Origin: Asterella californica
Lineage: Eukaryota; Streptophyta; Marchantiopsida; Marchantiales; Aytoniaceae
Assembly: GCA_036924285.1 (NCBI GenBank)
Contig: JAYKYS010000007.1
Coordinates: 4,340,001-4,404,000 of the forward strand
DNA: 64,000 bases
Reading direction: 5' to 3'
The position numbers and the translations under genes are program-made. Positions within the stretch are counted from its first letter, which is position 1. Each line of letters begins with the position of its first letter. The notes under the pieces were generated by a model. The model worked only from the letters and a program-made list of their open reading frames with translations. It was not told the DNA's origin and searched no databases. Positions 42,816 to 55,900 of this stretch are shown in pieces.

Positions 42816-45800
42816 TGTGGTGCCCACAAATTACAGGATTCACAAATTTTTGAAATTTTTAAGATTAATAACTTGTTTGTATAACTGAAGAAGCGTTGTT
42901 ACTTAAGATTACGCCTTCCTTAGCAGGAAAATGATCTTATGAGCTTTTTGTAATAAGAAGCTGACTTCTTCGGAAGACGACCGTCTTCCGAGAAACGTCT
43001 TACCGGAAGAAGGCGGAAGATGACGGAAGACGGAAGACTGCAGAAGACGGAAGACGCTTCGGAAGATTGGAACATCTTCGGAAGACTGTCTTCGGAAGAC
43101 GCTTCGGACGCCTAACTGTCTTCGGAAGTCGACTGTACACAATTCGTATCAAGAGTGGATTTGCTTTGCTTTTGTGTTAAGAGAAGCTTAGTACGAATCC
43201 TGAGTGGCTTGGTGAGTTGTTTTGTTATTTCAAGAAGTTGGAAGTCGAGGACTAGGCCTATGCCTCCCGGTCTTCCAAGCTTCTCAACTCCACATCTTCC
43301 TAGAGAGACTAGAAGACTGAAAGGCTGGTAAAATGAGCGAGAAGACGTGAGGGTCCATTTCGGGTCTCTTCTGTCCGACCCATAGCAGCCATTCCTTCTT
43401 CTTCCCAAACTTAGGAGAGAGTCGTGAGAAGACTTGCTGGCAGAATCTGGAGAGAATGGTCGAAGGTCATGTCTTCCCACCGAGCAGTAAGCTTCTTCTG
43501 AGTGCGTATGAGAGGTGAGGAGTCAGAAGAACAGAGTGCAAATGTCTTGAGTATGTTGTGAGGATAGATTACGCGTAGGAAGAAGAAGACAGGTGAGACC
43601 AGTGAAGGAAGTCTGACTTCGGAAGGTCTTCCGAAGAAGACATTGAATCGGAAGCTATCCTGGGAGTCTTCCTAGAGGCCACTGTCACCGCAGGAGCCCG
43701 CAACCATCTTCTGAAACTGTTATGCACTCTACGTCTCGCGAATCTTGCATCTTCTGATAGGAAGTAGGATGTAATGCAAGGTGAGTTGTCTTCTTAGTAA
43801 TCCATGCGAGGCCTTGCTTAGTTAGGATTGATTCGATACAGCTCGGAAGACGAGCGCTACTTAGGAAGCATTGTTAGAATCTCAGAAGACGGAGTAGCTG
43901 TCTTCTAAAAGATTAGGTTCATCTTCTGAGAGTAGAAGCTAGATTGTGAGAACTTAGTGAAGGACTGAGCCTTCGACTCACAACAAGTACGTCGCTTCTA
44001 CCAAGGAGTTAGCGCAGCTGAAAGAAGAGCAACCAGGAGTTGCAGGCGTGTTTACAGCAGCGTGATCAGGAGGTTCTGCGAGTGTGGGATAAGATCACCG
44101 CCCTTGCAGAAGAGAAGACGACGTGGAAGACTCTGCGGGAAGCCGCAGAAGCTCAGACTGCAGCCGAGAAGACGCAGCGGGAAGCAGCAGAAGCTCGTGC
44201 GCAGGGGTTGCTAGTTCAGTCGGTAGAAGCGCTTCGGAAGAAGTTTAACTTCACCGCGGGCAGGAAGCTCCTTACCTTAGCTCGAGAGTGGGACGAGGAG
44301 TCCAAGACAATGTTGGTGGAATGCATGGAAAGCATGTTCAGATATTTGGATCGGCAGATAGAGAGAGTGAAGACACTCTATGGTCTTTCCTCGCTTTCGA
44401 CACCCGCAACTGCATCTTCCCAAGCCCCATCACCATCGACTAGATCCGAATTGGAGAAGGAGGAGTTCGACCTCACTGTGCACTTGGTAGTGACAGCGTT
44501 GGAAGCCGAGAAGACCCCGGAAGACGCCACGGAAGACAAGATGACGAGCAGTCTTCCCAGATATTCCACGTGGAGGAAGCGACTTCCCCGGACCTCTATG
44601 AGGTCGCCATGGTCCCTAGCACCGAGCTGATGCTCTAGAAGAGCGAGGAAGCACCAGTCGACTCTGCTTCCCAGAAGACGCTTCTGTCTTCCGAAGTAGA
44701 AGCCAAGCCGCGGAAGACGCAGCAGCAGCGACAACAGGGCCAGCGAAGAACGATGAGGAGGAAGCCACCTCAGTGTCACCCGAGGTAATCGCAGGGCTTT
44801 CCAGCCTATCAGAAGCTGATTTAAGGAGTTCATGTAAGAATAGATCAGGTGGAAATGGCATCCGAACCATTCGAATAGATAAGCAAAGTCCAGAAGACCA
44901 GGTACTTTTTCAAACTTAGTGAAGTACTAAATATACTATATTAGGAAAAAACAGGTCCAATTTAATTTTAGATCAGTGACCATGTGGTAGAGTAGGCAGC
45001 AGAGGGTAAACAACCAGATGGCTAATTAGGAAAGGGGAACCATTTTTGCATGTGAGATGGCAACCTTCTGACGGTGCCCATCCCTCCCTGATTGCAGTCA
45101 AAGATTGGACGGGATTTCCTCTACGTCTCAAGGTAGATGGTTAAGTAGGATCGTAGAGTAGGAAATTAGACCGGTGTGGAGAATTGAGTTCTGCACACAC
45201 ATACCAATCTTACGGTGCAGACAGATTAGACACACGGGGGAGTCTTCGAAGAAACTGACTGCCTGCACACACATACCAATCTTACGGTGCAGGAGACAGA
45301 TTAGACACTAGAGGTACACAGTGTACACTACACTCAATGTTGGAATAAGGAGATAACGCAAGAAGAAGTCTACATTCTCTTACCACCGGCAGCGATTCGG
45401 AGATGTAGATGAGTAGTGGGCAGTCTAGGAGCAGGGAACGGCATCCTCGTGTAGTCTTGCTGGTTAGACTGATGTGTCGAGGAGTAGGAGCAGACAGTAG
45501 AGGGAGTGAGCTTCCCAACACCTATGTACCTTCTTCTCGGGGAATGGATTGCTGATTTGAGTGCAGAAGCTTTGTCCATGTCTTCTGGGTGGTGGATTTT
45601 CTTAGGTTCACTCCCAGTTGTGCATGGGAAGTGTTTTTCTTGAGTGACGGTGACTGTCAGCAGGTGTGGCATTGTAGCTTGACTCGTTCAGTAGAGCACT
45701 TGGGATCTGCGTACGGACGGTCTTATGGATAAGGGATCCCAGAAGACAGAGTAGTCAGAGCAGCGAAGTGAAGAAGAAAGAAGCCTTCTTCCCACAGCAG

Positions 45801-46562
45801 AAGACGACATCCTCAAGAAGAAAATGGTGCAACTGTACCCATGTTTGTTGTCTTCCTCCCCAAACTATTACAAGCAGGGATGGCTTGTTAGTCCGGACTA
45901 GAAGCCTGTCGGAATCTTAATTTCACCTTTTCATCTTGTTTTCTCTTGTTTGGACTTTCTCTTCTTTCCCATCTTCTCTCATCTTCTCCATCTTCTTACC
46001 TTCTTCTAGTGAGCTTCCGAGACTTCTATTGAGCTTCCGTGAAGATGAATGTCGTTGTAGTGCTGCAGGAAGACCATTTCCGTAGGCAGAAGCCTGGGAA
46101 GGCTACAGGGGGCATACACCCTGTGATTGATCTAACCCGTTGGGATGTGAATGGAAGAGTAAAGTGTAACAGCCGTGCTAGTCGACTTCTGCGAAGCAGG
46201 ACAATCTTCTGGAGGTGTGAGAAGACGAGCTGAACCTCCAGAAGACGAGAATCGCTTCGGGAAGACGGTATCGAGAAGACCGGAAGAAGTGACCTGGAAG
46301 CAAAAAGATCGTCTTCCCGAGCTTCTCTGTCAATAGTTGTGTGATATTTTAGTTAGTAGTTGTTTATTTAGATCCAGAGTATATTTTGGCGTACCTGGAA
46401 GACGCGTGGTTTTGTGAGAAGACGAGATTCCTAGACAAAACCCGTGTGTTTGTGTGTTTGAACAGATCTTAGAATTTAGAGCAGCGTTACTTATGTAAAT
46501 CCTCTGTGGGAACGATATCTTGTATACTAAATGGGCAAAAGGAGTAATCCTGCGTCACTACA
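42816..46562 (+). repeat. Element A2 3' LTR (3.7 kb)
   Basis: Begins TGTGGTGCCCACAAATTAC right after a purine-rich tract and ends CACTACA. Colinear with A1 (2809-9125) except for an absent about 0.75-kb block near A1 3130-3890, an absent about 1.44-kb block (A1 about 4745-6185), and one rather than two copies of the terminal 409-bp unit. It includes the coiled-coil coding segment. Confidence 0.85.
44040..44630 (+). pseudogene. Coiled-coil ORF remnant in A2 3' LTR
   Basis: Homologous to 6230-6830 in A1: a coiled coil (REAAEAQTAAEKTQREAAEA), then FNFTAGRKLLTLAREWD and FRYLDRQIERVKTLYGL. The N-terminal two thirds of the protein are deleted and the tail is frameshifted after EDKMT. Conservation with A1 supports a real ancestral protein. 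Confidence 0.65.
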
Positions 46563-46567
46563 TTATC

Positions 46568-48530
46568 ACAGCATGAGAACCGCTCCGCGCACTGCACTTA
46601 TATTTTTCTCATTTTGCCAACATCCGAGTTCAGTGCTACATGGTAACGTACCTCGTAAGTTACTAGTAAAACTGTTTCATTTAGAAATTTAAAAATACAA
46701 GCTTATATTTAGTTAAATCTAAATTTTGTATTACATGACTTTAGATGTTGATTTTAAAGTTAAATATTTTGTATTAAATCAAATATATCTACCTAAAAAA
46801 TGTTCTACAAATAAATAACTTGTCTGAAAACCAATTATGAACCAACTGTTTCTGAAAATTTTCTTTGTTATATCAACGTTTGTCTTCTTTCTTCGCTCAT
46901 GCGAAAGTTCGTCTTGCATAAGCATACATGCCAACCTATGTATGCTTATTCACCTCTACGTGTTTCCTCCGTTTTCGTTTTGTGGGGACGTCCCTCCGGC
47001 GGTGGATCAAGTCGCCTTTGCGTGGTGTTCGCCACCGAGATATTGTTTCACTTCGTTTCAAGGTTCACTGCTGGCCCGATAATTTTTTTCATCTACTGCT
47101 GTCCGCAGAAAAAGGGAGTTCGGTGTGCGCTGTTTTCCGGCTTGTTCTTCTCTTGCTGTTCGGATAATATTTGCCTTCGACGCTGAACATGCTTATTTCA
47201 CCTAAACTGCAAGTTCAGCTCCCGTTTCAACAATACGACAAATAAAGACACAAAGCTATAGGTTTTGGATATTGTAGCAGCATTAGTTCGAAAAAAATTG
47301 TTCTGTTTAATAAGACGGTTCTGATAGAAAACAACGGCATTCTTTTCATGATAGCTCCGTTTCATTGTACGGGTTCTTAAAGCAGATTCTCCCGCAACTC
47401 GCTCTGCTTTGTCTCACTACTAACAGTATTTTTGTGCGTGAAGAAAAAGTAAAGAAAAACGAGAAGTTAACGGTAATTATTATGCTGATTAGAAAAGAAA
47501 GTTAAAGGGTCTCCATAGATCAATCAGAGAATAGAAGGAATTGCTTGTCCATACATCATTTGGACGGCGAATATATGGTTCCATACAGAGAACCTTTAGA
47601 AGAAGAAAAACTGTTTTATATTGACATGAAAGAACAACGTTGTCCACTACTCTGTATTACAGTGTGGTGGACAACTATGCAGACAACAAATCTGCAGCAA
47701 AGTCTCCCGTTTAATCTTGTATTGTGCAGATTACCGTTCCGCATAACCATTGTAGAATAGAAAAGTGGAAACACATGTAATGTATTACACTGCAATCAAG
47801 TTGTGGTTTCGAAAGTAGTTCTTTAGGTACCATTGAAAAACTAGCCACAATCTATAGAGAAGTGTATATTACATGTAGTGAAGAGCTATGCAGCAAGCAA
47901 AACCGTGGCAAACCCTCCCGTCAAAGCTTGTACCTCTGCAGATAACCGTAGAAAGAAATTGTGGAAAAAGTGTATATTATTGTCTGTAGTATGCTCTAAG
48001 CTCCGCACAGTACAGTAGGCAGGCTGTGTAATTGCAGTACGGTGTAAGCTCCGCACACAATAGTTGCCAGCCTCCACATACAGTGGAGTAAAGTACTCAT
48101 TTCGAAACTACTACTCGAGGTTAACATTGAAACTACGCAGAAAGCGTGTAAAACTGGAAATTACATGTACAGAAGAAGTGCAGAAAGGATAATTGTGGCA
48201 AACTCTCCCGTGAAATCTTGCACGTAGAGACAAGGTAAACTTCAGAGGGCGGGCAGTACATCGAAGAGGCACATCCACTATAAAGAAGGCAACGATGAAG
48301 AGGTAAAGAGAACGTAAACTTCCGAAAGTTTACAGTTCACCGTAAAGACAAGGTAAACTTCAGAGGTTTAGATCGAAGAGGTACAGACAAGGTAGAGAAG
48401 TAACGAACTTCAATCCCCACGATCTCCAGAAGCAAGGAAATGAAGCGCTCCGCAAAAGTTGACAACTTGGCGTATGCCGGTTGCTTGTGAGTTATAGCCG
48501 GGTGCTAAAAACTGTAAGGGGGGAGCGAAT
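46568..48530. other. Intergenic, AT-rich, no gene
   Basis: The frames are short and unrecognised. A diverged repeat family occurs at about 47.69, 47.83 and 48.12 kb (listed separately). Confidence 0.4.
47690..48235. repeat. Three diverged copies of a roughly 100-bp repeat
   Basis: Each copy has a GTGGCAAA-C-CTCCCGT-AA-TTGTA core: GCAAAGTCTCCCGTTTAATC near 47697, GGCAAACCCTCCCGTCAAAG near 47908, and GGCAAACTCTCCCGTGAAAT near 48198. Two copies also share a preceding TACATGTA and GAAG-GC block. They may be subterminal repeats of the adjacent HUH-type transposon remnant; that link is speculative. Confidence 0.5.
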
Positions 48531-48548
48531 CGAGCACCCGGAAGCATT

Positions 48549-49615
48549 CTAGCACGACGGGAAGTGAGCATCCGGAACCATCGTAGCTCCATGTCCAGGA
48601 TCTGCAAGTAGACGAAAAACAAAATAAGGTACAAAGCAGAGAAACAGTAATACGAAAAAAATAGCAGATATAGTACATTGTACCGCTCGATCGGCTGTTG
48701 TATCCCAAAGAAAAGCACTGCATAGAGGAATGTAGTCAGGAAACACTTCAACAGCTTCGAACAGTGGGCACCGATTTGCAGACGAGGAAGGAAGGTCCAA
48801 GGAGCGCTCCTCCTCTTCGGGAGTACAAGTGGTAAAGTAGCGACGGCGATCTTCACGCTTGGAAAAGAAAATAGTGTTAATATCAGCCATGGTTATAGTC
48901 TCAGGATGGACAATTGCTTTCCAAAGCACCTCGCTCCTGGCTCACTGTATACCATTACCCATCAGCCACTTGCAAGAAGGAGCATACTTCCCACAGCGGA
49001 CCATGGATCACAAGCAAGTGCGAATGGTACTACCGAGAGGATGTCGACATTTGTACTTATTATCTTGCAGTGCGCGCTGTAAAATATTGTTAGAGTTTAA
49101 TTCAACTATGTTTTTCTTGTCAGCGGTCCCTAAAAGACTGAACAGCTCATCCTCGTCAGCAAGCATACCATCAGAAATATTTTTCATGCAAGACCTGTGA
49201 TGCACCTCAGATTTATTCTTCATACAGTAGCCTATCATACCTACAAAGGTATGTAGGCCCTTGTTATTAAGCCTTTTGACGTATACTTCACCTCCAAGTG
49301 GTCTAGCCGGCCCCTTCCAACCCAGCACAACAAGCAGCCTGTTTTTAACATCAATGGGACTCGTAGCCTGCAAACAAAGAACTCACTAAACATGCAGATG
49401 GAGCAAGGCCCCTCTCTTTCCACCGATATGACCCCACTATCGCACTCTTGGTGTAAAAATGCACATAAACAACCCCAACAAGAAAGGTCTAAATCGTCAC
49501 CGGTTTGAGCAATAGTGATAGAGAGCTCAAGAGTTTTTAAGGCTACTGCTCTTCTGGACCGAGGTACTGCAGGGTTGCTCGCACGCTTGGCGTGAACGGT
49601 CTGTCTCATTTGCAT
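48549..49615 (-). pseudogene. HUH-endonuclease transposon (Replitron-like) protein remnant
   Basis: Read on the minus strand in shifting frames: a basic segment leads into KTLELSITIAQTGDDLDL, then CWGCLCAFLHQECDSG and VISVERE. A His-Leu-His triplet (HUH motif, codons 49392-49400) follows, then two stops, then ATSPIDVKNRLLVVLGWKG, GLHTFVGMIGYCMKNKSEVHH, IVELNSNNILQRAL and, after another shift, KWLMGNG and LWKAIVHPETITMADIN. This order matches what I recall of rolling-circle-type HUH proteins of Replitron transposons in algae and early plants, where a GxxGYCxKD block follows HUH. Frameshifts and stops make it a pseudogene. The assignment is from memory of the family pattern, not from an alignment. 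Confidence 0.5.
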
Positions 49616-49699
49616 CAGACGGATACCGGAAGTGTTTACAACCTAACCTATAAATTCGAGTGTTTACAGCCTTGCAGACACAAGTCAAACAGTTATGCC

Positions 49700-52100
49700 T
49701 GTACACAGAGGTAACAACAGGTTTGAGGAGGGTCCCGTTCTCTTCCCGCCAAAGATATTTCGGGTAGCAGAAAATGATGGATCTGCTATCCTTCAAGACA
49801 AGCCACAACCCTTCGGATTTCAAGTAGAAGAAAGGACCAATTATACACTGAAAGCACTGTGTAACCCCCGGAAAAAGCATAGGACAGTTTAACATAATCG
49901 AACATGGAAGAAGGAATTCTGGTGGTTTGAGACAGAAATGAAAATCTATGTATACATAGCTTGTGCTAAGGTACAAAACTGTCTCGGAAAAAGAAAGATA
50001 TCGCGAAGGCAACAAAAGATAGGAGGGAGAAGTGGTTGGAACAGCAAACTGTAGCAGCTGACACTTGTAGTCTTCAATATCGTGAAGGCAAACGGGCTGT
50101 ATAGAATCTAACGAAGGAGCAAATATAGACGGACAGACAGCAGCTTCGAGACAAGGAGAAACATGAAGAGCTGAAGGGGAAACGTCAATACAAGGAGACA
50201 CGAGAGGACTGCGACGGGGGGCTGGCTGCTACAAAGAGAGGACTACGTGGAGGAGAAGAAACAACATCATCGAGGCTGTCAAATTCATCATCATCGGATA
50301 GAGTGACAACATTCTGAGCATTAACTTCAGTAGACATCACGCATAGAGAAGGAGAAGTACCTGAAGGTAGCCCGTGGAAGAAGTGAAATAAAGGAAATTA
50401 CCATGCGTCGAAACTGACAGACTGTAGACATCTGGTCGCAGAAGGAGAAGTGTCCATCACTGTCCATGCCACAGAAGGAAAGTGGAGGCGTGGGGTCAAA
50501 CAAGCTAATCTGTCTCCATGTCGTATCGGAACCGCATACACAGAGCAGTTGTCGAGGAGCAAGAATCCAGCACGTCCCAACACACTTCTCATACCAACAC
50601 ACTTCTCGTCCCATGCCGCTGCTGACAGGCAGCAAGCGGCAAAGAAATGAAAGGATGAAGACGCAAAGCGCTCCCAAGCAGCGAACAGTCCTTGACGTCT
50701 GCAATACAGAAGGAAGCAGCGAGCATTCCTGCAGAAAGAGAAGAACTTGGACAACACATATGACATCAAAAGGAGGGACTGCAGAAAGATGCGGCAGCAG
50801 AAACACGGCGACTGTAAAGGAAAAAAGGTAAACAAGCATACCCATACATACCCGCAGCTGTCTCGACATGAATGCGAGAAAATCATAAAATATGACAAAC
50901 TGCAATTCCCTTGGCAACAGTGGCAAATAGACAGCAACCGCCCTCATCCCGATAAAAAAGAAGCATGCTCGTAGCAGAGACTTCACCACGAGGAAGCGTC
51001 CCGATCGACAATTATTGCAGTGTAAATTGCCCTCTCCTAGCGAGCGGTCTCGGAAAAACGCTGACACAGATGTCGCACCTCCAAAGCAGCGAGAAAAAGA
51101 GAACTGTGCGAAAGACGAAGACGAAACCAATGATGGCAAGAAAAGGAAGACCACGCAGCAGCGAGGTCCAAGACGCGAAAGGAAGACCAAGCAGCAGCGA
51201 GGTCGAAGCAAGCAAGGAAGACAGCGAAACGAAGAAGGAGGCAGCAAGGTCAAAGCAACGAGCGGCAAGCGATCCGCCAAGATGACAGTGACAACGGCGA
51301 ATAGCAGAAATCCCTCCACAGTGCACAAGAGCGACAGAAAAAAGTAAGATTTGCGACGGCAACCCCCCCCTCCTCCAGAAACGCGTTCCCTTTCATCGAG
51401 AAAATATCGCCACTCCCTCTCTCAGTCGCGAGCAGCTTCATTAACTAACGGCTTTCCCTTGTCGGAAAAAAAGATGCCTGCCATGTGCGATAATAACGCC
51501 TGCAGTTTTCGTCGCGGTGACAACCCCCTCCCCGAGTCGGGAGCAGCAAGTTAATGAAGTAACGGCTTTCCCTTGGCTGAGAAAAAAGACAGCCTGGCAT
51601 GCGCGATAATAACGCCTGCAATTTCACAGGGTTTCTGCCATTACCCTTTATCGCTGCATCCGCCAACCGTAATTAAGCTTTTTTACTCCTGCCGCTGCTT
51701 CTTGTCTGTCCGCCGTTTGGATGTCTTATTTTCTCTCTATTCTCACAAGTGAATATGTATTATATTTGTATCGCATCATTACCTTATGGGTCACCACTAG
51801 GTGTGATCTGGTTCATTCTGCACAAGAGAAAACATACAAAATGTAAGAAGTACAATACTTTTAATATAATTTAGAAAATTTATATCAAAATAATAACACC
51901 TAAAAATTTATTTGTCCAAAAGATGTTTGTTGTGTCGTTACCGGACAAGGGAGTATGAGAAGGATTACCTATAATTTAGTTCTGTTTAAATAAATCATAA
52001 GAGAACAAATTACCTGGCTGTACAATCCTTTGTATTCGGAATTCATTTCCTGGAAACTGAGAAATACAAAAGAAAGCCAAAATCCCCCCCTCCCCGGCCG
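49700..52100. other. No gene supported
   Basis: A long minus-strand frame at 50327-51328 is a mirror of Lys/Arg/Gln-rich low-complexity plus-strand DNA and has no protein features beyond Leu/Phe/Cys richness. The interval may include the flanks of the HUH element. Confidence 0.4.
51423..51635. repeat. Tandem duplication, about 113-bp unit
   Basis: AACGGCTTTCCCTTG and GCGATAATAACGCCTGCA occur in both units (from about 51423 and about 51536), each preceded by AGTCG-GAGCAGC. Two copies only. Confidence 0.75.
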
Positions 52101-52104
52101 CCAA

Positions 52105-52545
52105 CTACCATGCTTGTCGTGTTCCCGATAGCGGCGGCGTCGGGGAATTGCATGCATATTCCTTCTGGCACCGCCTAATGATTGGTAGCATGAAACTGGG
52201 ATCCTTGGATACGGTTGACCGAAAGCGCAGTCGAGGTCGGGACTTGTCCATCAAAGAGGTCAACTCTGGGAGCGTCTGGACTCTGGAGAAGAGAGAAGAG
52301 AGAATCGCCGCCCGCCGGCTGACGACGAGGGGAGCGGCCTTGGAGGCTTGGACTTGCTGGTAATGCTGTTGCACAGGAGCATGAAATTCCTGCACTATGA
52401 GAGGGCGTGGGAAAGGTACGACGACAGCATTGCACTGATGCAAGTCTGCAATCGAGGGAATCAAACCTGTAGTCATGATACGTGGGACGAGATTCCGTTT
52501 GGCGCCAGCGGCGACTGTGGGAATGGGGCCCGGGTTGCGGCACAT
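52105..52545 (-). CDS. Possible small gene, hypothetical protein (146 codons)
   Basis: The GC-rich frame from ATG 52545 to a stop at 52105 has an N-terminus with few acidic residues and a SKAAPLVVSRRAAILSSL stretch. This would fit an organelle (plastid) transit or thylakoid-type targeting region, but no mature domain is recognisable. A second minus-strand frame overlaps it, so the coding frame is uncertain and splicing is possible. It diverges from QTRT2, with the two ATGs about 360 bp apart, so the two could share a promoter region. Confidence 0.3.
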   Translation of the reverse strand: MCRNPGPIPTVAAGAKRNLVPRIMTTGLIPSIADLHQCNAVVVPFPRPLIVQEFHAPVQQHYQQVQASKAAPLVVSRRAAILSSLFSRVQTLPELTSLMDKSRPRLRFRSTVSKDPSFMLPIIRRCQKEYACNSPTPPLSGTRQAW

Positions 52546-52902
52546 TCACAGGAAACCATTAAGAACTTTCTTGTGCCATGCCGGTCGCTGCTGGCGTGCC
52601 ATGAAGTCCTTGCGGGCGGGCCTCTTTGAACGTGTTTTCTTCCATCTTGAACTCGTAATTTGCCCTAAACCCTCGCGTGCGTGGGCTTTGTAGTCTGGGT
52701 TTAGTGACCGGCGGCATTTCTTAGGCTGGAAGCAGGCTTGGACTTTCGGCGCCAGTCACTTATTGAATTTGATCGATAGCGGCTGACTCGAATGGTGGTC
52801 GAGACTAGTTGACTGTGTTGCATTGGAATTTAATTTGGAGTTCAGGGAATTTGGTTGGATAGTGGTAGTGGCAATTCGCGGTCTAGTCTTGAGCGAGGAG
52901 CG

Positions 52903-55900
52903 ATGAAGTTCTTAGTGGATGCATGGAGTACGGGAGCTCGAGCCGGGTCGTTGTTTCTGGGCGAGTTGCAGTTGGAAACTCCGTGCCTGCTAGTGTTGAC
53001 AAAGAAAGGGTTACCGGCTCATATCAGCCATGATTTGCTGGAAAGTCTACATCCAGATGCGCGCGCGTTGCAGATCAGCCCAATTCACTTGTAAGTTCCT
53101 GTCCATCAGTTTCTCCCTCCTAGTTCTAGAATCTTCGACGTCCAGTGTGTTTGGTAAAGAGCTGACCTCCCAATTTTCTTCTGTCCAATCCGAGGCCGTT
53201 CTTGTTAAGTTTTTCCGGAACCTTTCGCGTTCTCGGTTTTGCTGCACTGAGCATTCAGTGCCAAGTCAGCTTTTATCCTGGATTTACAATCTGACTGCTG
53301 TGTTCATATCAGAGGCAATTTTCGAAATGTTTTGTTACCTCCACCATGATGTTATAAAAGCTGATGTGGGAGAGAGGTCACAGACGGCGAGGTTCGAGAG
53401 CTGCTTGAACTGCCCAGAATAGAGTCGAATTTGGGACGTCTGTAATTTACACAGAACAGAGGAAACATGTATTGCATGTGAAGCACACAAGAAGGGGGGG
53501 AAGTAAACGAGTAAAGTTAGTTGTTATGAAATATGTATTTGGAATAAGGTTCATAAATGACTACATAACATGACTAGCACGATGAAAGTCGAGCCCCGTA
53601 CGTCAGTAATTGATAAATTCTATTGTTTTAACGGTCTGATGACGGGGTTCGTTCGTGCAAAATTCAGTCTGGAGAGTCCTCCACCGAGTGTTGTGGCAGC
53701 AGTCGGAGGATTGCACAAGCTTTTATTCTTGCAGAAGCGTGTTGTAATCGCTATTGCTCGGGATTCTTTTGGCCAAGAAGCTGACGGTTTGAATGGCAAT
53801 AAGTTTGGAGCCGCTTTCGAGACGTCTGCAGGACGCCGCGTGGTATAGATGCCATCAAGTCCTTGCAATTTCGGATCTCGAACCGGTGAATTTAAAGGCA
53901 GTTTCTAGTATATGCTGCGGTGCATTTGGGACTCACCATGGGAGTTGGGTGAACAGGTGGGGCCTAAAAAGTACATGGAAGCTGTTAACGCAATGCGGCC
54001 AGATGTATGGGCGTCCCTGCCGGATGAAGTCCCGGCCTGGGCTACGCCCAAGCGCCATAGGATGTCAGTTGACCGCACACTCAAGTGGTTAGATGAGTGT
54101 CTCACGATGAATGCTGTATGACGCCGTCCTTTCAACTCATTTCCCATGTTCCATGCATCTATCCACATGCTGCCTCGAGTTTTCAGTTTTTCTCGTCAAT
54201 TTTGTCTACAATTTTGACTTCTTCAGGCCTTCGATAAGTTCTAGTGCTATCTTGCTTATGTTTATATTCCCCCTTTTTCCACATGCGGGAGCATTGCAGT
54301 CTAACGTCCTAGCTTGTGGGTAGCGGTCACACGCTGAACGCCGTCTAGAAGACTGACAATTAAGCTTGGGCATGGCGGCACTGAACCTACCTTCTGTATC
54401 GACCGGTTCATGCAGGTTCAGGATAACAGTGTGATTGGTGTTGTGGTTGGAGGTTCCAACGTAGAAGAGCGCAAGCGCTCTGCAAGAGAAACAGCAAGTA
54501 GAGAAGTTTCAGGTGCGTTTGAAACTTTACTTGAATGTTTGATGTTCGTTCTTCTCGTCCAGAACCTCGTCCACTGACGGAACCATGATAAGTAGTTAGT
54601 GTACTTCGTTGTTGTATATGTTTTCTAACTAAATGCTTACAAGCTCCAAGGTTTGCTGAACTAGTCCGAATGTCCCTTAGAAAGTGCTGCGCAAGGTCAG
54701 AAATCAGATTTTGATGTCCATAGGTTGTCACGATCAGTCTAAAGTTCTTTTCGCTGCTAGTTGTTTTGCTCCTCTAGAATAGAACGTGAGCAAGAGGCAG
54801 GATCGTACTTTTGAAAAGTTGGAGTCTGTCCAGCAGTAACACCCCGGATTTGTTTTATTCTGCAGGCTTCTCTCTGGGTGGATTTGGCCTTGGTGAAACC
54901 CCTGAAGAGCGAGAACAACTATTGAAGTCTACCATCGTATGGCGTCGATCATCACCTTATTATTGGTGGAATTTTTGTCCATAAGTTATGCGGGTGTGCT
55001 GCATTACGTTCAGTCTGTCCCATGTTGATTACTCTTCAAAAGCGCGCACTGCTTTCCCCCATTCGGCTACTATTATAATGCTCTGATGGTCATTTGAAGT
55101 GAAGTCTGTCTAGGTGTTGCTTTTACCGTGCATGACGTGGTTGGCTGCGTAGGAACACCTGCCTGACGAGAAGGTACGACATGTCAGCGGTCTGGGGATG
55201 CCTGGTGAGTTCCGAGTGCCAAGTATGAAAGTTGGAGTCTAGATACTGTGTTTGGCTGGGGCCACATAACTATGGGATCAAAGTGGTCTCCCATTCTGTA
55301 GAGGACGTTCTGCTTATCAGTATCGACTTAGACATATTGACGTGAATGAGGGCACTTAGCAAACCTTGTCTGATTGCTGTTTGTTCCACCAGAGGAGGTC
55401 TTGGAGGGAGTGGCAGCTGGGATCGACCTTTTCGATAGCGCATATCCTCACAGTCTCACTATGAAGGGCTTTGCAATGATATTTCCTCTCTCCATGGAGC
55501 AGAAAAATGGCTACCATTTACCTTATGGGCGAAAAGCTCACTCGGGGTCCGATCCAGCCAAACTCAATTTGCACTCTGCAACCCACAGGTAAGGGAAGTG
55601 ACTCGTGCTTAATTGGTAAATGCTTCTCAATGTGCTATTCTCCCGTGAATCAAGTGATGAATCAGGCTGTTTGCTGGTGAGTACAGGCGAGAGCGCTAGC
55701 ACCCACCCAGCATGAGAGTCGTTCCTAGAGCTTAATGGACGTTTTCTCGGATTTAGATGTTTGGGTGTCTTGTGGACTGGCTTTACGCTTGGTTTAGCAT
55801 GAAAGTGGATCATTATTACTGTTAAACATTTTTACAGATTCTTTCTGTATGTTTTCTCGGGACTTTTGCAGATTAGATACTAATCCAATAATGAAGGGAT

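Larger units (their letters stand above)
40742..46562 (+). mobile_element. Element A2: internally deleted Ty3/gypsy element of the A family
   Basis: The termini TGTGGTGTCCACAAATTAC and GCGTCACTACA are flanked by the perfect 5-bp duplication TTATC (40737-40741 and 46563-46567). The 5' LTR is represented only by 40742 to about 41040, then the sequence jumps to protease. Fragments of protease, RT and integrase follow (41042-42800), then the 3' LTR (42816-46562) preceded by GTGAGGGTGGGCGTA. A RPWLYDANVNTDW block after the protease resembles the Tat/Athila group of plant Ty3/gypsy elements. It is dead. Confidence 0.88.

Noticed and set aside
49349..49372. Possible 24-nt intron in the HUH-like remnant (GTTTAG...TTGCAG)
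   Set aside because: Too short to be spliced. Reading through gives the expected residues apart from two stops, so decay is the better explanation.
50327..51328. 333-codon minus-strand open frame
   Set aside because: It is the complement of Lys/Arg/Gln-rich low-complexity plus-strand DNA, Leu/Phe/Cys-rich with no domain or signal pattern, and nearby frames are equally open.
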